Assembly: GCA_033961575.1 (NCBI GenBank)
Contig: CM066730.1
Coordinates: forward strand, 157,507,523 to 157,571,522
Direction of reading: 5' to 3'
DNA length: 64,000 nucleotides
Source of the DNA: Aselliscus stoliczkanus
Taxonomy: Eukaryota; Chordata; Mammalia; Chiroptera; Hipposideridae
Positions 10,950-22,189 of this stretch are shown here, in pieces; within the stretch, counting starts at the first letter, position 1; every line of letters starts with the position of its first letter. The translations under genes and the position numbers were made by a program. A model generated the notes under the pieces. It worked only from the letters and a program-made list of their open reading frames with translations, ran no database searches and was not told the origin of the DNA.

Positions 10950-11310
10950 AATCCAGTGGAGGGGTTTGGAGGAGACTTTCTGGAAAAGAGAGTTAAGCAA
11001 AGATAGGGTGAGTGGGGCCAAAGCGGGGTGAGTAAGGGTGAGGTGGGAAAGTGCTCTCCAGGTCAATGGGCCAACAGGTATAAGAGTGAGATAGCCTGGT
11101 AGGACCTTAAAGTAAAGTGGAGAGGAGAGACCAGATGGAGAATGGAGAGGGATGGAGCTAGAGAGGAAGTTGCATGCTAGGTATGGGTTTGGGGATTTTA
11201 TCCTGAGTGCAATACAGAGTTTTAAGCAGGGAGGTGACAGGATCAGATTTGCATTTGAGAAAGCCCACTCTGGTGCTTTGTGGGCTAATAGCAAGGCTAG
11301 GGACAGTTAG
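10950..11310 (+). repeat. Ancient mammalian interspersed repeat
   Basis: The phrases GGGGATTTTATCCTGAGTGC, GGGAGGTGACAGGATCAGAT and AAGCCCACTCTGGTGCTTTG belong to the same ancient repeat seen at 22985-23400 and 34060-34290. No exon is evident. Confidence 0.5.
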
Positions 11311-11514
11311 AAACTTCTGTCCTGTGAGTTGGATCTGAATTGCTTCCCTTCCCCAAGGCTTCCTGATGGTGCTGCCTCCCTTCCCGATTAAGGAAGGAGC
11401 TTGGGTGCTTGATTTATCATATGGGACTAACCCACTCGCAGAGCGCCAATAGCCGTCGTTCCAGTTCCTGTTCCCTTTGCCTCTATCATCATAGGGAAGC
11501 AAGAAGGCCTGCGG

Positions 11515-11735
11515 TTAAGAGTTTTGGACTCTGATACCAGGCTGGCTGGATTTAGTTTTCTCCTCTGCCCCTTACTAGCTGATGACCTTGGACAAATTTC
11601 TTCACTTTAACTTCCTCATCTGTAAAATAGGATGACAGCAATATTACTTATATCACAGGGAAGTTGTGAGGATTAAATGCATTGATATGTTTCAGGTGCT
11701 TAGAACAGTGTGTGGCACATAATAAAGATTTAATT
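11515..11735 (+). repeat. MIR SINE
   Basis: A nearly full MIR: GGTTAAGAGTTTTGGACTCTG head, CCCTTACTAGCTGATGACCTTGG, CTTCCTCATCTGTAAAATAGG, TTGTGAGGATTAAATGCATT and TGTGTGGCACATAATAAAG. Confidence 0.85.
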
Positions 11736-11739
11736 TGTC

Positions 11740-12380
11740 TACTCTGTACCAAGTACTGTCCTGGAAGGATACCGATAGATGGAAAGGGAAGAGAAGACAG
11801 GTTCTTCATCCTCAAAGATTTCAGCCATACTGGGCAGATGGAACACAGATCAAAAAGAGCAATATCAGGGCCGGCCGAGTGGCGCATTGGTTAAGCGCTG
11901 GCCTGGGACGCCAGCGGCCCCGATTCGGGTCCCATATATGAGGGCCAGTGACACTGCCCTCAAAAAAAAAAAAAAAGAGTTCAAAAAGAGCAATATCAAA
12001 GCACTGTATTATTACATTATTTACAATCTTAAATGCAGCTGGAAATAACCAAGTGTCCAACAATAGGGGAATGACTAAGGAAATTGTTACATGCAGTAAT
12101 GTTTACGAAGAGGTTGAGAAAAATCCCCATTTTATCATATTGGGTGAAAAAGCCAGAAGCAAAACTGCAAATATCGTTATCACTTTAATAATATTCTTGA
12201 AAGAATAGAGAGAAAAAAATTCAAAGGAAACACACTGAAATATTTACAGTGGTTACCTCTAGATGGTGCTATTTGGGTGTGGTTTAACTTTTTAAAATCT
12301 GTTTCCAAAATATCTAATATATGAATTACTTTTATAATGGGAACATCTGAATCTTACTTTGTTTAAAAAAATGTCTTTTG
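11740..12380 (+). mobile_element. Old L1 3' fragment (interrupted by SINE)
   Basis: From about 12000 the sequence reads like the 3' part of an old L1: AAATGCAGCTGGAAATAACCAAGTGTCCAACAATAGGGGAATGACTAA, then ATGTTTACGAAG. The SINE at 11868-11980 sits upstream within the same stretch. The left boundary is uncertain. Confidence 0.5.
11868..11980 (+). mobile_element. Short-form tRNA-derived SINE with perfect target duplication
   Basis: An intact short copy: GGGCCGGCCGAGTGGCGCAT, A box TGGCGCATTGG, an anticodon-arm-like stem GCTGGC/GCCAGC, B box of GGTTCGGGTCC type, hairpin GAGGGCCAGTGACACTGCCCTC, then poly(A). The exact 18-bp target duplication TCAAAAAGAGCAATATCA is at 11850-11867 and 11981-11998, which indicates L1-mediated retroposition. 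Confidence 0.92.
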
Positions 12381-12384
12381 GTTA

Positions 12385-12880
12385 TAAATGAATAATGGGG
12401 AGCATCATTAGTCATCAAGGAAATGGAAACCAAACCACAAAGATACCACTTCACACCCACAAGGATGGCTATAACCAAAAAACAGATAAGAAGCATTGGT
12501 GAGGATGTGGAGAGATTGGAGCCCTCATGACCTGCTGGTGGGAATATAAAATGATACAGTTGGGAAAACAATCTAGCAATTCCTCAAAAAGTTAAACATA
12601 GAGTTAACATAATTCTGCAACCCAGCAATTTCACTCATAGTACATACATACCCAAGAAAATTGAAAACATATATTCACACAAAAACTTGTGCGTGATGAG
12701 TGTTCAGAGGAGCCAAAAGTGGAAATAGCCCAAATGTCCATCAAATGATGAATGGATAAACAAGATGTGGTGTGTTATATCCATATATCTAAATATTGCT
12801 TAGCAATACTAAAAAATGAAGTACTGATGCATTTTTGTTTATTATATTATAATTATATTATATTACATATCATATTATAA
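12385..12880 (+). mobile_element. L1 LINE 3' fragment
   Basis: L1 ORF2-end/3' UTR wording on the + strand: CATCAAGGAAATGGAAACCA, CACTTCACACCCACAAGGAT, GTGAGGATGTGGAGAGATTG and CAAATGTCCATCAAATGATG. Stop codons interrupt all frames. Confidence 0.8.
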
Positions 12881-13079
12881 AAATAATAAGGCTACCAACT
12901 ACAACTTTGAAAAGTAGGGTTGTGTGGGATTATAAATGGCTGGTGGTGACTCCATAACTGGGTAATAGGGGCTTAGGGTAGCATCTGATGGAAGGAAGTG
13001 GACCTTAAAGTTGAGTTTCCATAGCAGTTACATACAAAGAAAATCAAAGAATGAGGGGGAGATTATGGTGGAGGGAGAG

Positions 13080-13480
13080 GGGCTAAAGAGACCAGGGATA
13101 ACTTTTCTTTTCTCTAATACAAGAACTCTTAGCATGCTAGTGTATTTTGTTCCAGAATGTTTTCCCTGATCATACTTTTACATAGTTGCAATCATAATGC
13201 ATAAGCATGATGAATCCTAATGTTTTGACTTAATATTGCAATAACCATTTTCCATGCTGTTACATACACTTTTTGACCATTATTTTAAATGATTTTATAA
13301 TGTTACCTAGAACAACCTACAACTTACTTAATTCACTTTCTATTGTAAGATAATTAAGTTGCTTCTAGTTTTAAAAAAAAACTATTATGAATAATGCTAT
13401 AATTAATATCTTTGTTCATATTTTTCCTCATATTTAAAACTATTTGTTGGGGCTAAGTCCTCAGAGTTAGAATTCCTGCA
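13080..13480 (-). repeat. Ancient L1-like 3' fragment
   Basis: AT-rich sequence resembling the antisense of an old L1 3' end: CATTTTCCATGCTGTTACAT, TTCTATTGTAAGATAATTAAG and AATGCTATAATTAATATCTTTG. Strongly diverged. Confidence 0.4.
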
Positions 13481-14904
13481 TCAAAGGGCCTTTATGGCTC
13501 TTGAGAAATATAAAAAGTCATTTTCCAAAGACATTCTTGTAAATTTAATAAATACCAAATCAATTATTAGAGATACTTGAATATATCAATTAACAAAATA
13601 CACTATACATTGTTATATACAATATTACAATTAACTGTATATATTATTAAAACTGTTATTTTCATTTCCTTCCTTCCTTTTTTTTCTTTTCCTCTTGATT
13701 TCTAGTGAGGCTAAGTCTCTCTCTCTCTCTTTTTTTTGAACAGTATCCAGATCAACCTTTCATTTAGCACCTACTCTGTGCTATGTGGCTCTTTCCACTG
13801 AACTTGTTGGGAGGTAATTGAAGTACAGTGCCATAACAAGGTTGTGAGGGCCTGAGCCAGGTCAGTGGTGATGGGAAGGAGGAGATGGGGATGAATTCAA
13901 GAGATTTTAGGCAAAGTCAAATACCCTCTATGGGATGAGGTATTAGTTAAATGTAGGATAAAGTAGAGAGTAGATAACTGCCTCAGACTTGAAAAGCCTA
14001 GGAGTTTGATCATAACACTAGAGAACCCAGAAAGGGAGCAGGTTCAGTCTGCAGCATATCAAGTTTGAGATACGCAAGGCCATCTAAGTGGTGCCTGGTG
14101 TCATGGATGCTGTGGTATATCACCCAGCTCCCTATTTTAGGGCCAAAACACTCATTCCCCATTTCTGGAAGTGTCTGTGTCTGAGCGCTGTCAGCCGAGT
14201 CCCTCTCTGTGTTTGCACTCAGCTAAGGATAGCCCCCTGACCCAAAGTCATACCGCCTTTGTAGAAAGCTAACACCCAATGACTGACCAAAGTGGAGATA
14301 TAAAGGCGTGCACCCTTGCTCAAGGCAGGACAAATCTGAAGGCCATCCAGACTCCAGAGCTCATTATGGGATTGATTGTATCTTTGGTTTCGACCACCCA
14401 GTTCCTCCATCTGCCCAATTCGACTCTCTTCCCTCTGCCACTGATGTTGATTGACCTGAAGAACACACCCCAGGAAACTTTCTGCCTGCAGGTCTCCATT
14501 TCAGAGTCTGTTTTTCAGGGAATCAACTTTAGACCATTGGAAATGCTTCTCTGGGCTTAGGAGGAGAGTTCATTTGAGAAATAGGGATTTGGGGACTACT
14601 TGTCATAACAAGGATGGTGGAAGTGGGGCAGTGGGTGAGATGATGAGAGACAAGGAGCCAGAGAACAGAGACTGTATCTCAGGGAATGAAAGCCTACATT
14701 GAGGGGGTGGGAAGAGGAAGAATAGACAGAGAAAGGAACACAGGCACGACAATATAGGATTGAGAATGTTATCAGGAGGGGCAGCCTCTCAGAGGTTGAC
14801 AGAGTCCAGGCCACTTCTGTTTACTTGAGGGTCAAAGGTACGTTAAAAAATGTCTAATACGAAATGGTGTGCTTTAAATGTGGTATAATTTAAATGCTTC
14901 CATT
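13481..14904. other. Intergenic sequence, no gene seen
   Basis: AT-rich at the left, then a CT patch at 13716-13730 and a stretch (13830-14100) resembling the diverged ancient repeat seen elsewhere in the window. No supported coding exon. Confidence 0.4.
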
Positions 14905-15064
14905 GGAGGCCAGCCAAGTGGCTCAGTTGGTTAAGAGCTCTCTCAGGAGTGCGAGCTGAGCTCTGAGTAACAGCAGTTCGATGCCCAGCCCCAGCTGAGC
15001 TGCCGCTAAGCTGCCAACAGGTGGCAAGATGGCTCAGCTAAAAAACAAAACAAAACAAAAGAAA
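14905..15064 (+). mobile_element. tRNA-derived SINE, second family (about 155 bp)
   Basis: The head GGCCAGCCAAGTGGCTCAGT with A box, B box CAGTTCGATGCC, a body with GAGCTGCCGCTAAGCTGCCA and ACAGGTGGCAAGATGGCTCA, and a CA4-type A-rich tail. The target duplication GCTTCCATT is at 14896-14904 and 15065-15073. A 5'-truncated relative is at 51787. Confidence 0.85.
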
Positions 15065-15254
15065 GCTTCCATTAATAAATTAATTATTTTCATAGTGACA
15101 CAAAAATACAAAAATTCTATGTCTGATCTCACCAGAAATAAAATTAGAAGTACAAAGTTTAGGCTCTTCATGCATAGGAAGCCTGGGCCAAAGTCTCTCC
15201 TGGTCACTGATTAGCCCGCCTCCCCAAGCACCAGGCTGACCTGGACAGAATCTG

Positions 15255-16470
15255 GAAAACAAAAACAGAAAATAACAAATGTTGGCAAGGATGTATAGAA
15301 ATTGGAACGCTTGTGCATTGCTGGCAGGAATGTAAAATGGTACAGCCGCTATGGAAAACAATATGGCAAATCCTCAAAAAATTAAATATAGAATGACCAT
15401 TCTATTCAGAAATTTCACCTCTGGGTAAATGCCCAAAAGAATTGAAAGCAGGGGCCCAGCCGAGTGGCGCGTTGGTTAGGAGCTGGCTTGGGACGCCAGT
15501 GGCCCCGGTTCAGATCCCACATATGAGGGCCAGTGACACTGCCCTCCACAGCTAACAACAGCTCCACCTGAAGCTGAGTTGCACGAGCCCCAGCAATGGT
15601 GTAGGCAGCAGCCCCTGCTGCAGTGGGCTGCCATGGGCTACAGTGAGTAGCCGGCAGCCAGCGTGAGCTGCCAATAGTGCCAATAGCCAGGGTGAGCGGC
15701 CATCCAGAGGCCAGCAAATAATCTGCCTCACCCAAGAAGAGCGCAATGATGATGCTAGCGTGGGCCAGTGAGGCAATGTCCTCTGCAACTAGACTGAGGA
15801 ATGAAAAGGGACAGCAACTTGTCTGTTCCCCTTCCCCGATTCCCTAATGCTGTTCCCCTCTTCCAATTCCCCAATAAAAAAAATCTTTAAAAATAAAACA
15901 AAACAAAAAACTTGGCCCCTTCAGCTATTAAAAAAAAAAAAAAAGAATTGAAAGGAGGAACTCAAACACATTCATAGCAACATTATTCACAGTAACCAAA
16001 AGATGAAAGCAACCCAAATGTTTGTCAATGATGGATGGATAAGCAAAATGTGGCATATTAATGAGTACAATAGAATATTATTCAGCCTTAAAAAGGAAGG
16101 AAATGCTGACACACACTGCAACGTGGAGGAAACTTGAGAACATTATGCTAAGTGGAATAAGCCAATCAGAAAAGGAAAACTACTGTATGATTTCACTTAT
16201 ACGAGGTACATAGAATCGTTAAATTCAGAGAGACAGAAAACTGAATGGTCGTTGCCAGGGGTTGAGGGGAGGGAGGAACGAGGAGTTAGTGTTTAATGGG
16301 TACAGCATTTCAGTTTTGCAAGATGAAAAGAAAGAGCTCTAGAGATGGTGATGGCTGCACAATAGCGTGAATATACTTAATGCCACAGAACTGTACACTT
16401 AAAAATGGTTGAGATGGTAAATTTTGTTATGTATATTTTACCACACACAGAAAAACAAACAGAAAAAGTG
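15255..16470 (+). mobile_element. L1 LINE 3' fragment split by a SINE
   Basis: L1 3' sequence on the + strand: AACAAATGTTGGCAAGGATG, GGCAGGAATGTAAAATGGTAC, then after the SINE CATAGCAACATTATTCACAG, TATTATTCAGCCTTAAAAAGG, CATTATGCTAAGTGGAATAAGCC and ATGGTAAATTTTGTTATGTA. It is broken in all frames. The inserted SINE occupies about 15453-15940. Confidence 0.85.
15453..15940 (+). mobile_element. Long-form tRNA-derived SINE inserted in L1
   Basis: A full-length long form running from GGGCCCAGCCGAGTGGCGCG to the C-rich 3' end and AATAAA...ATCTTTAAAAATAAAAC, followed by a short extra segment and a second poly(A). The 18-bp target duplication is AAAAGAATTGAAAGCAGG (15435-15452) and AAAAGAATTGAAAGGAGG (15941-15958), with one mismatch. 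The extra CTTGGCCCCTTCAGCTATT between two A tracts suggests 3' transduction or a tail rearrangement. Confidence 0.88.
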
Positions 16471-16479
16471 ATGCCACAA

Positions 16480-18360
16480 GCTCCACCCTTGTGAGAGTGC
16501 ATCCATCATGGACTTGCCTGGACCAGTTAGATCTAAGTGATGTCACACAGTCCACACTCAGCGGCATCATAAGCAAGTAGCATGCAAGTTACACCAGCCC
16601 TCAGAGCTTAGAACTAAACTAACTCTGTAGGTGATGTGACAATTTACAGGTCGTAATTGAAAAATGAATTATTTGTGGTTGGTGACTAGAAAAATAATTA
16701 GCTTATACCCACTGCCAAAAAAAAAAAAATTGTCTACAAGTAATGAGAGCTGACTTGAATCAGGGGTTGCCAAATAACTCAAGTTCTGACTTTGGAAGGA
16801 TTCACATCTTTGACTTGGGTAATCTGTGCCTTTTGGAAGAAAGAGAACTTGAACTCATGTCAGTGGGCTTGACAGCCAGGGGTGACTGGAAGGAAGTACA
16901 AAGATGGTTATATTCTCATCATGGTCTGTGTGAATGGTACCCTAGAAATGTACAGTCTATGACCACACTGAGCTTTCTGGGTGGCAGGCAGTGAGTTAGA
17001 GGAACATGTAAACATTCTAGAATCCTCAGGAATACATGGGAGAGGCAGTGGACTTCTGTGGTCACCCCAAATGGGGGCTGGATTATTGTTATTTGAAAAA
17101 AGCCTCAAAGACACACGTTAGAGTCTCCAGTTTATGTGTGGGCAGATGTGTGTTTATTGGACACAGAGACCACCAAGAGCAGAGGGAGGGGCTTTCTTCC
17201 TAGTGCCAAGAGCTTGGTGTGATGCCCTTGATGGTTAGAAGGGTGTTAGTGCAAATCCTGGAGATGTAGCTGCTCTTCCAGAAGAGATGTGAATTATTGT
17301 GGGCTGTGAGGGCTGAAATTAGGTCCTGAGGTCCTGAGGTACTGAGAGACAGCCCAGCCCCTCCTGGCCCAGTGGTTCAGCTCAGCCCCGCTTCCGTTGT
17401 CCCAATTCTAGGGTCAGGGGAGGCAGACTCAGGGCAGAAGTTAAGGGCTCTGAGCTTAGTGAGTATCCTGTGTTCCTGTGACTCTAGTGTGTTGGGGGTG
17501 AGGGAGAGGGGCCCTGAGGAGCCTTCCTAGATTGCAGTTAGGCCTCTTTGAGGGGTTGAGCTGGGGCTCTAGAGGCTTGGAGTTCTGTCCAAGTGTCTGC
17601 TCCAGTGCTGGGCACCCAGTCAGCCACCCAGCCTTGTTTTTGGTTCTTCAATCCTTCCCCACCCCACCCCCAGCTCACCAGAGATGTGGCTGGCTGGTTT
17701 CCTCCAGGCAGGTGCATAGACAGTGACAAAGCCCAGGGGAGAAGCAATCCCATTCCTTCCCCAGGACCCTTTTTGCCCCTGTTTTCGACCTCTTTCCCAG
17801 GAGGTCTTTTGTGGAAATGGGGTGAGAGCCAGAACAGAGTTAAGCCTCTGGCTCTTTATTAAAGATGTGTGTGTGGGGGCGGGGGCACTTGTAGCGGGGG
17901 AGGGAGAGAGAGAGGTACGCTGAAAAATGAATGTGTCCCTTTTCCAATTTCCCCACAGCTTTCACCTCCCAGACCTGCTCATCTGTGCAGGTGGACCCCG
18001 GGCTTGTCATTAAGTCTCTGACTCTGACACCTCTGCAGCTTCCATGCCTGGGGCACCTCTGCTTCTCCCTCCCCCTCCCCCTTGCAGCTTCAGCTTCCCA
18101 CTGGCATCCAGCGTCCCTGAAGTTGCTCCCTCCCATTCCAATGCCCCACCCCAGTGCCAGCCCTCAGAACCAGCTCTTCACAAAACAATCCCCCAGCTGC
18201 TCTCCAACAGCACTGAGCTCCTAGATAATTGGAGCAAGAGACAGAAAACGGAAAAAGGAGGAATGAAGAGAATATAACTGAGCCTCAAAAGATCAAGCTT
18301 AGGGAGGAGAGAATCAGTCAGTCTAGCTATTTGATGCTTATCTATTCACTTAGCCAAATG
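16480..18360. other. Intergenic sequence, no gene seen
   Basis: Unique-looking DNA with small G-rich and C-rich patches (17865-17890, 18060-18080). Reading frames on both strands are shorter than 105 codons and lack recognisable domains. Confidence 0.45.
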
Positions 18361-18364
18361 CACA

Positions 18365-18530
18365 CCTGCCTGTCTCTCTCCCCTACTCTCTCTCCCCTAC
18401 TTTCTCTCTCTCTCTGTTTTCCTTTGATTTATATTCTCTCTCTCTCTCTCTCCCCCTCTCCCTCTCCCTCGCCCTCCCCCTCTCCTTCTCCCTCTCCCTC
18501 CTTCTCTCCCCCTCTCTTTTTCCTGATCAA
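18365..18530. repeat. CT-rich low-complexity/microsatellite tract
   Basis: (TCTC)n and (CCCTCT)n units make up most of about 150 bp. The complementary strand is a long purine tract with potential for triplex formation. Confidence 0.9.
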
Positions 18531-19114
18531 GTTCTAGTCTGATAGAACTACAAAGCAATTTACATGTAAGAAAACATTTCCAAGCTCTTCTTATAGAAAT
18601 GTTTACTTTTACCTAATACTCACTTCCACTTTGCTTCCACTCTCTGCCCAAGGATGATTCATACCTGTCTCCCTTCTCTCTCTCACTCTCTCTCTACTTA
18701 GTCCATACAGGCACACCTGTGCCTCTCCATCTTCTCACTGGCATCCAAATTCCCTCACCCTCGACCTCCTGCAGTACCTGCCTGACTAACACCCATTCCA
18801 GGCTGGCCCACTGAGGTTTGTGGGACGGGTTCCCATGGCTTTTCTTCCCTCCAGGAGCATTCACTGATGCTCCCTCTCCTATTTCCACACCATCCCACAT
18901 GCTCAGGCCTCCCCCACTCTTCTTCCCCAAACCCCTACCTGTTCTTCTCCTCCTCATCCCTGAACCAGGGCCAAGCTACTGACTCCACCTAGCCATGGAT
19001 GTGAACCTCCTCAATTTGTCCCTTCGGCCCTAACTCAAATGACCTCTGTGCTCTCCTTATCCTTCTTTCCCTCTGGATTCTGATTTCTCCTTCTGGGAAA
19101 GGCCAATAACAACC

Positions 19115-19310
19115 TTTTCAAAAATTGAGATATAATTAACATATACCATTATATTAGTTTCAGGTGTACAGCATAATGGTTTGATATTTGCATACACTGT
19201 TAAATGATCACCACAAGAAGTCTAGTTACCATTGGTTACCATACATAGTTTTAATTTTTTTTTCTTGTCATGAGAACTTCTAAAGATTTACTCTCTTAGC
19301 AATCTAATGA
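19115..19310 (-). mobile_element. L1 3' UTR fragment
   Basis: AAAATTGAGATATAATTAAC, TTAGTTTCAGGTGTACAGCA and AAATGATCACCACAAGAAGTC are typical antisense L1 3' UTR phrases. It abuts an oppositely oriented L1 end at about 19311. Confidence 0.75.
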
Positions 19311-19790
19311 ATAAAATAAGTGAACAAACAAAACATAAACAGATCCATAGATACAGAGAACATTTTGATGGTTTCCAGATGGGGGGTGTTGGGGGATGGG
19401 TAAAAAAGGGAAGAGATTAAGGAGTATAAATTGGTAGTTACAAAATAGGGGCTGGCCGAGTGGCGTGGTGGTTAAGCGCTGGCTTAGGAAGCCAGCAGCC
19501 CCTGTTCGGGTCCCACATATGAGGGCCAGTGACACTGCTCTCAAAAAAAAACCAAAACAAAATAGCCACGAGGATGTAAAATATAGCATAGGGAATATAG
19601 CCAATAATATTGTAATAATTATGTATGGTGCCAGGTGGGTACTAGACTTATGGGGGATCACTTCATAAGTTATATAAATGTCTAATTGCTATGTTGTACA
19701 TCTGAAACTAATATAATATTGTATGTCAACTGTAACTGGAAAATAAAAATATTGAAAAATAAAATATTATTTTAAAAAGAAAAAAAGAAT
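19311..19790 (+). mobile_element. L1 3' UTR fragment (interrupted by SINE)
   Basis: + strand L1 end: ATAGATACAGAGAACATTTTG, ATATAGCCAATAATATTGTA, then TTGTACATCTGAAACTAATA and GTATGTCAACTGTAACTGG before an A-rich tail. The short SINE at 19449-19555 lies inside it. Confidence 0.8.
19449..19555 (+). mobile_element. Short-form tRNA-derived SINE
   Basis: GGGCTGGCCGAGTGGCGTGG head, B box GTTCGGGTCCC, hairpin segment and A-rich tail. The flanks share ACAAAATAG (19440-19448 and 19556-19564). It inserted into an L1 3' UTR. Confidence 0.88.
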
Positions 19791-19799
19791 CAATAACGT

Positions 19800-21170
19800 T
19801 AAAAAGGTTTCCAAATATTTTTTAAAATTTCTATCTCCTTTACAAGCTTCTCCTTCTCTAATCATCCCTTACATATTGTCATTCCCTTGAATTCTGTCCT
19901 CTTTTATTTTTCTGACTCTACTTGGGAAATCATATCTACACAGATGCTTTCAACTATCATCTATAAACTGATGCTTCAAAATACTCTATCTTTATTCTTG
20001 CCTTTGGGCTCACAAATGCAACTGTCTGATGGACATCTCTATTTGAATGTCCCATAAATTCCTCAACGCATCATGCTCAAACTAAATTCACCACTACCTT
20101 CCTTAAACCCACTCCTTCAGCAGGTTCCCTCTCACAACGAATGGCACCAGTAACCAATCAGAGGCCCAAGCACAGACCTGGACATCATGCTCAACTCTGT
20201 CTCCTTAATCCAATCAGTTACTGACCTCTAAACTGTTTCTTAAATCCATCTCTCTTTTCCCAAGTCATTGCCTTGATTCAAGCCACCCTCATCCCTAGCC
20301 TTGCCTGTAAAAGCAACTAAAAGCTTTTACTTGTAAGCCTTGACTTACACAAGGCAAAACAATGGGCACAGTGCCTGGAAGAAAATATTTAATAAATGAT
20401 AGGTATTTAGTTTTTTAAAAATTAGATAATCATAAACACTTTGTGAAGTAGGTTCTACTGTTATTCCTATTTTGGAGTTGAGAAACGGATGCTTACAGAA
20501 ACTAATGTCACTTACCCAAAGTCGCATAGCTTTCTGATTGGAAACCTCAAGCTCTCAACCACGGTGCTTCTACACTGCTTCATTTACCACATGCTGTTTC
20601 AATCATAGACAGATGTGTTTATTTCCTTCAACATATCAGGAGCTGGTCAAGGTCAGGAACTAGACTGGATTTGTTTCTGTGTTATTAATAAATGTTTGCT
20701 GAATTGAATCTGCTTGAGAGCTTTGATGATGGAGTTGACATTGGGTGGGTGCCCTCGATGATTAATGGTGGAGTTAGTGAAGCGATTAGCAGGAGGGGAG
20801 TTGATTGTGGGCAAGAGGTATCTTTGGGGGCATATGGAAAGAGGGGCTTGAGAAGTGGAGCATCAGAAGGACACTGCCTGGGAGTTTGAGCCTCTTGTCC
20901 TATGGCTGTTCCTCCTTGATGGTCTTTCTAGCTTTATGGGGGGGGAGGGGTAGGAATGCAGGGGGGCTATGCTGGTGCTGCAGGGATCACATTGCAAGCA
21001 TCCAAACTCTTCATTGATCCTCTGGATGGAGAAGAAAGAAATATAGGGCTCATCTCCCAAGGAGAAAAATGTGCCTGATTGAAAGCCAGGTACAGAATGT
21101 CAATTTTTTAGTTTTGGCAAATGCACCGTGGCAACAAGAAACATTAACAATGAGGAAATTGAGTGAGGGG
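19800..21170. other. Intergenic sequence with a MIR remnant
   Basis: No gene. A diverged minus-strand MIR is visible at about 20425-20590 (GTTCTACTGTTATTCCTATT, AAACGGATGCTTACAGAAAC, CTTACCCAAAGTCGCATAGC). The rest looks unique. Confidence 0.5.
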
Positions 21171-21174
21171 TTTA

Positions 21175-21250
21175 CAGAAATGCTCTGCTAACTTTGTAAC
21201 TTTTCTATAAATCTAAAATTATTCCAAAATAAAAATTTATTAGAAACAGA
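21175..21250 (+). repeat. 3' end of ancient LINE-like repeat
   Basis: TTTGTAACTTTTCTATAAATC then AAAATTATTCCAAAATAAAAATTTATT, the same terminus as at 10535 and 39310. Confidence 0.45.
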
Positions 21251-21959
21251 AAAAGTAGGTATAGCTGAACCCGTGGCTGGAATCCCAGAAGAGCACAGCC
21301 TCTGAACAGAGAAAGGAAAACTTTTGTTGTCCTTAGACAAGCCACTTTACTGCTCTGCACTTCAGTTTGTTCATCTGTGCAATGGAGAAGGGTCCTTTTG
21401 CAGTGAACCTGCTGGGGCTACAGTGATAACAAAATGAGTAAAGGAACAGGAAAGAGGTCAGGACCTCAGCAGAGCAGTGAGATTCAGGACCAGAAAATAG
21501 GTTCAGCAGGGAAGCAAACCCCAGCCCTGGGCAGAGGCAATGGTGAAGCTGGGTTCAGTTCATGCCAATACACTGGATACTGAGGCCAGATCATTCAAGA
21601 CATCTGCCCTGGGAATAAGGCAGGTGTCTGCTTGATGAAGCAGGGGCATGCAGAGACTAACATTTCTTCAGAGATGATGTCCCAAAGCCCTGGGCGCTGG
21701 ATGCCTTATCTCTGGCTTCTCCTAGCCTCCTGGATCTCCTGGGAGAAGTGGACAGTTCAGAGGAGGTTGAGGGGGCCAAAGCCCAGTAGGAGTAATAGCC
21801 CAGGTTCTGGCCCCAGAGGACAGGTCTCCCTTTCCCTCATCCATGGAGGTAGGCAGGCAGGTAGCAGCTCATGGCCAGAGGGACAAGGTGGCATCTTTGG
21901 GCTAGGGGCAATGAGTGAAGCTGGGTTGTGGCGGGTAGAAGCTATGCATTCCTGCACGC

Positions 21960-22165
21960 CTAGGCACTCCTCTGCATTAATTACCAGCTGACACGGTTTG
22001 TGCACTGCTCTCCCTTTGTGCTATTTTAATTAACAGAGATATCCTCCAAGCAAACCAGCTGCTGTGTAAGTTGTCAAACTGTCAGCACACACAGGATGGG
22101 TGCAATGGGGAAATTAGGTGTCATCGATGGGCTCCCCATCTCCTGGGCACCTTTGAATCTTTCTC
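21960..22165. promoter_or_regulatory. Candidate conserved non-coding/regulatory element
   Basis: Repeat-free block dense in developmental transcription-factor motifs: ATTAATTACCAGCTGACA (homeodomain, E-box CAGCTG and MEIS-type TGACA in 18 bp), TTTTAATTAACAGAGATATC, ACCAGCTGCTGTG, TTGTCAAACTGTCAG, TCATCGATGG and, downstream, CACCTTTGAATC. Not coding. Conservation not tested. Confidence 0.4.
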
Positions 22166-22189
22166 TAAATCCTCAGCAGTAATAATAAT

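Noticed and set aside
19115..19790. Twin-primed (5'-inverted) single L1 insertion
   Set aside because: Both oppositely oriented pieces contain 3' UTR ends, so two separate insertions explain it better than one inverted copy.
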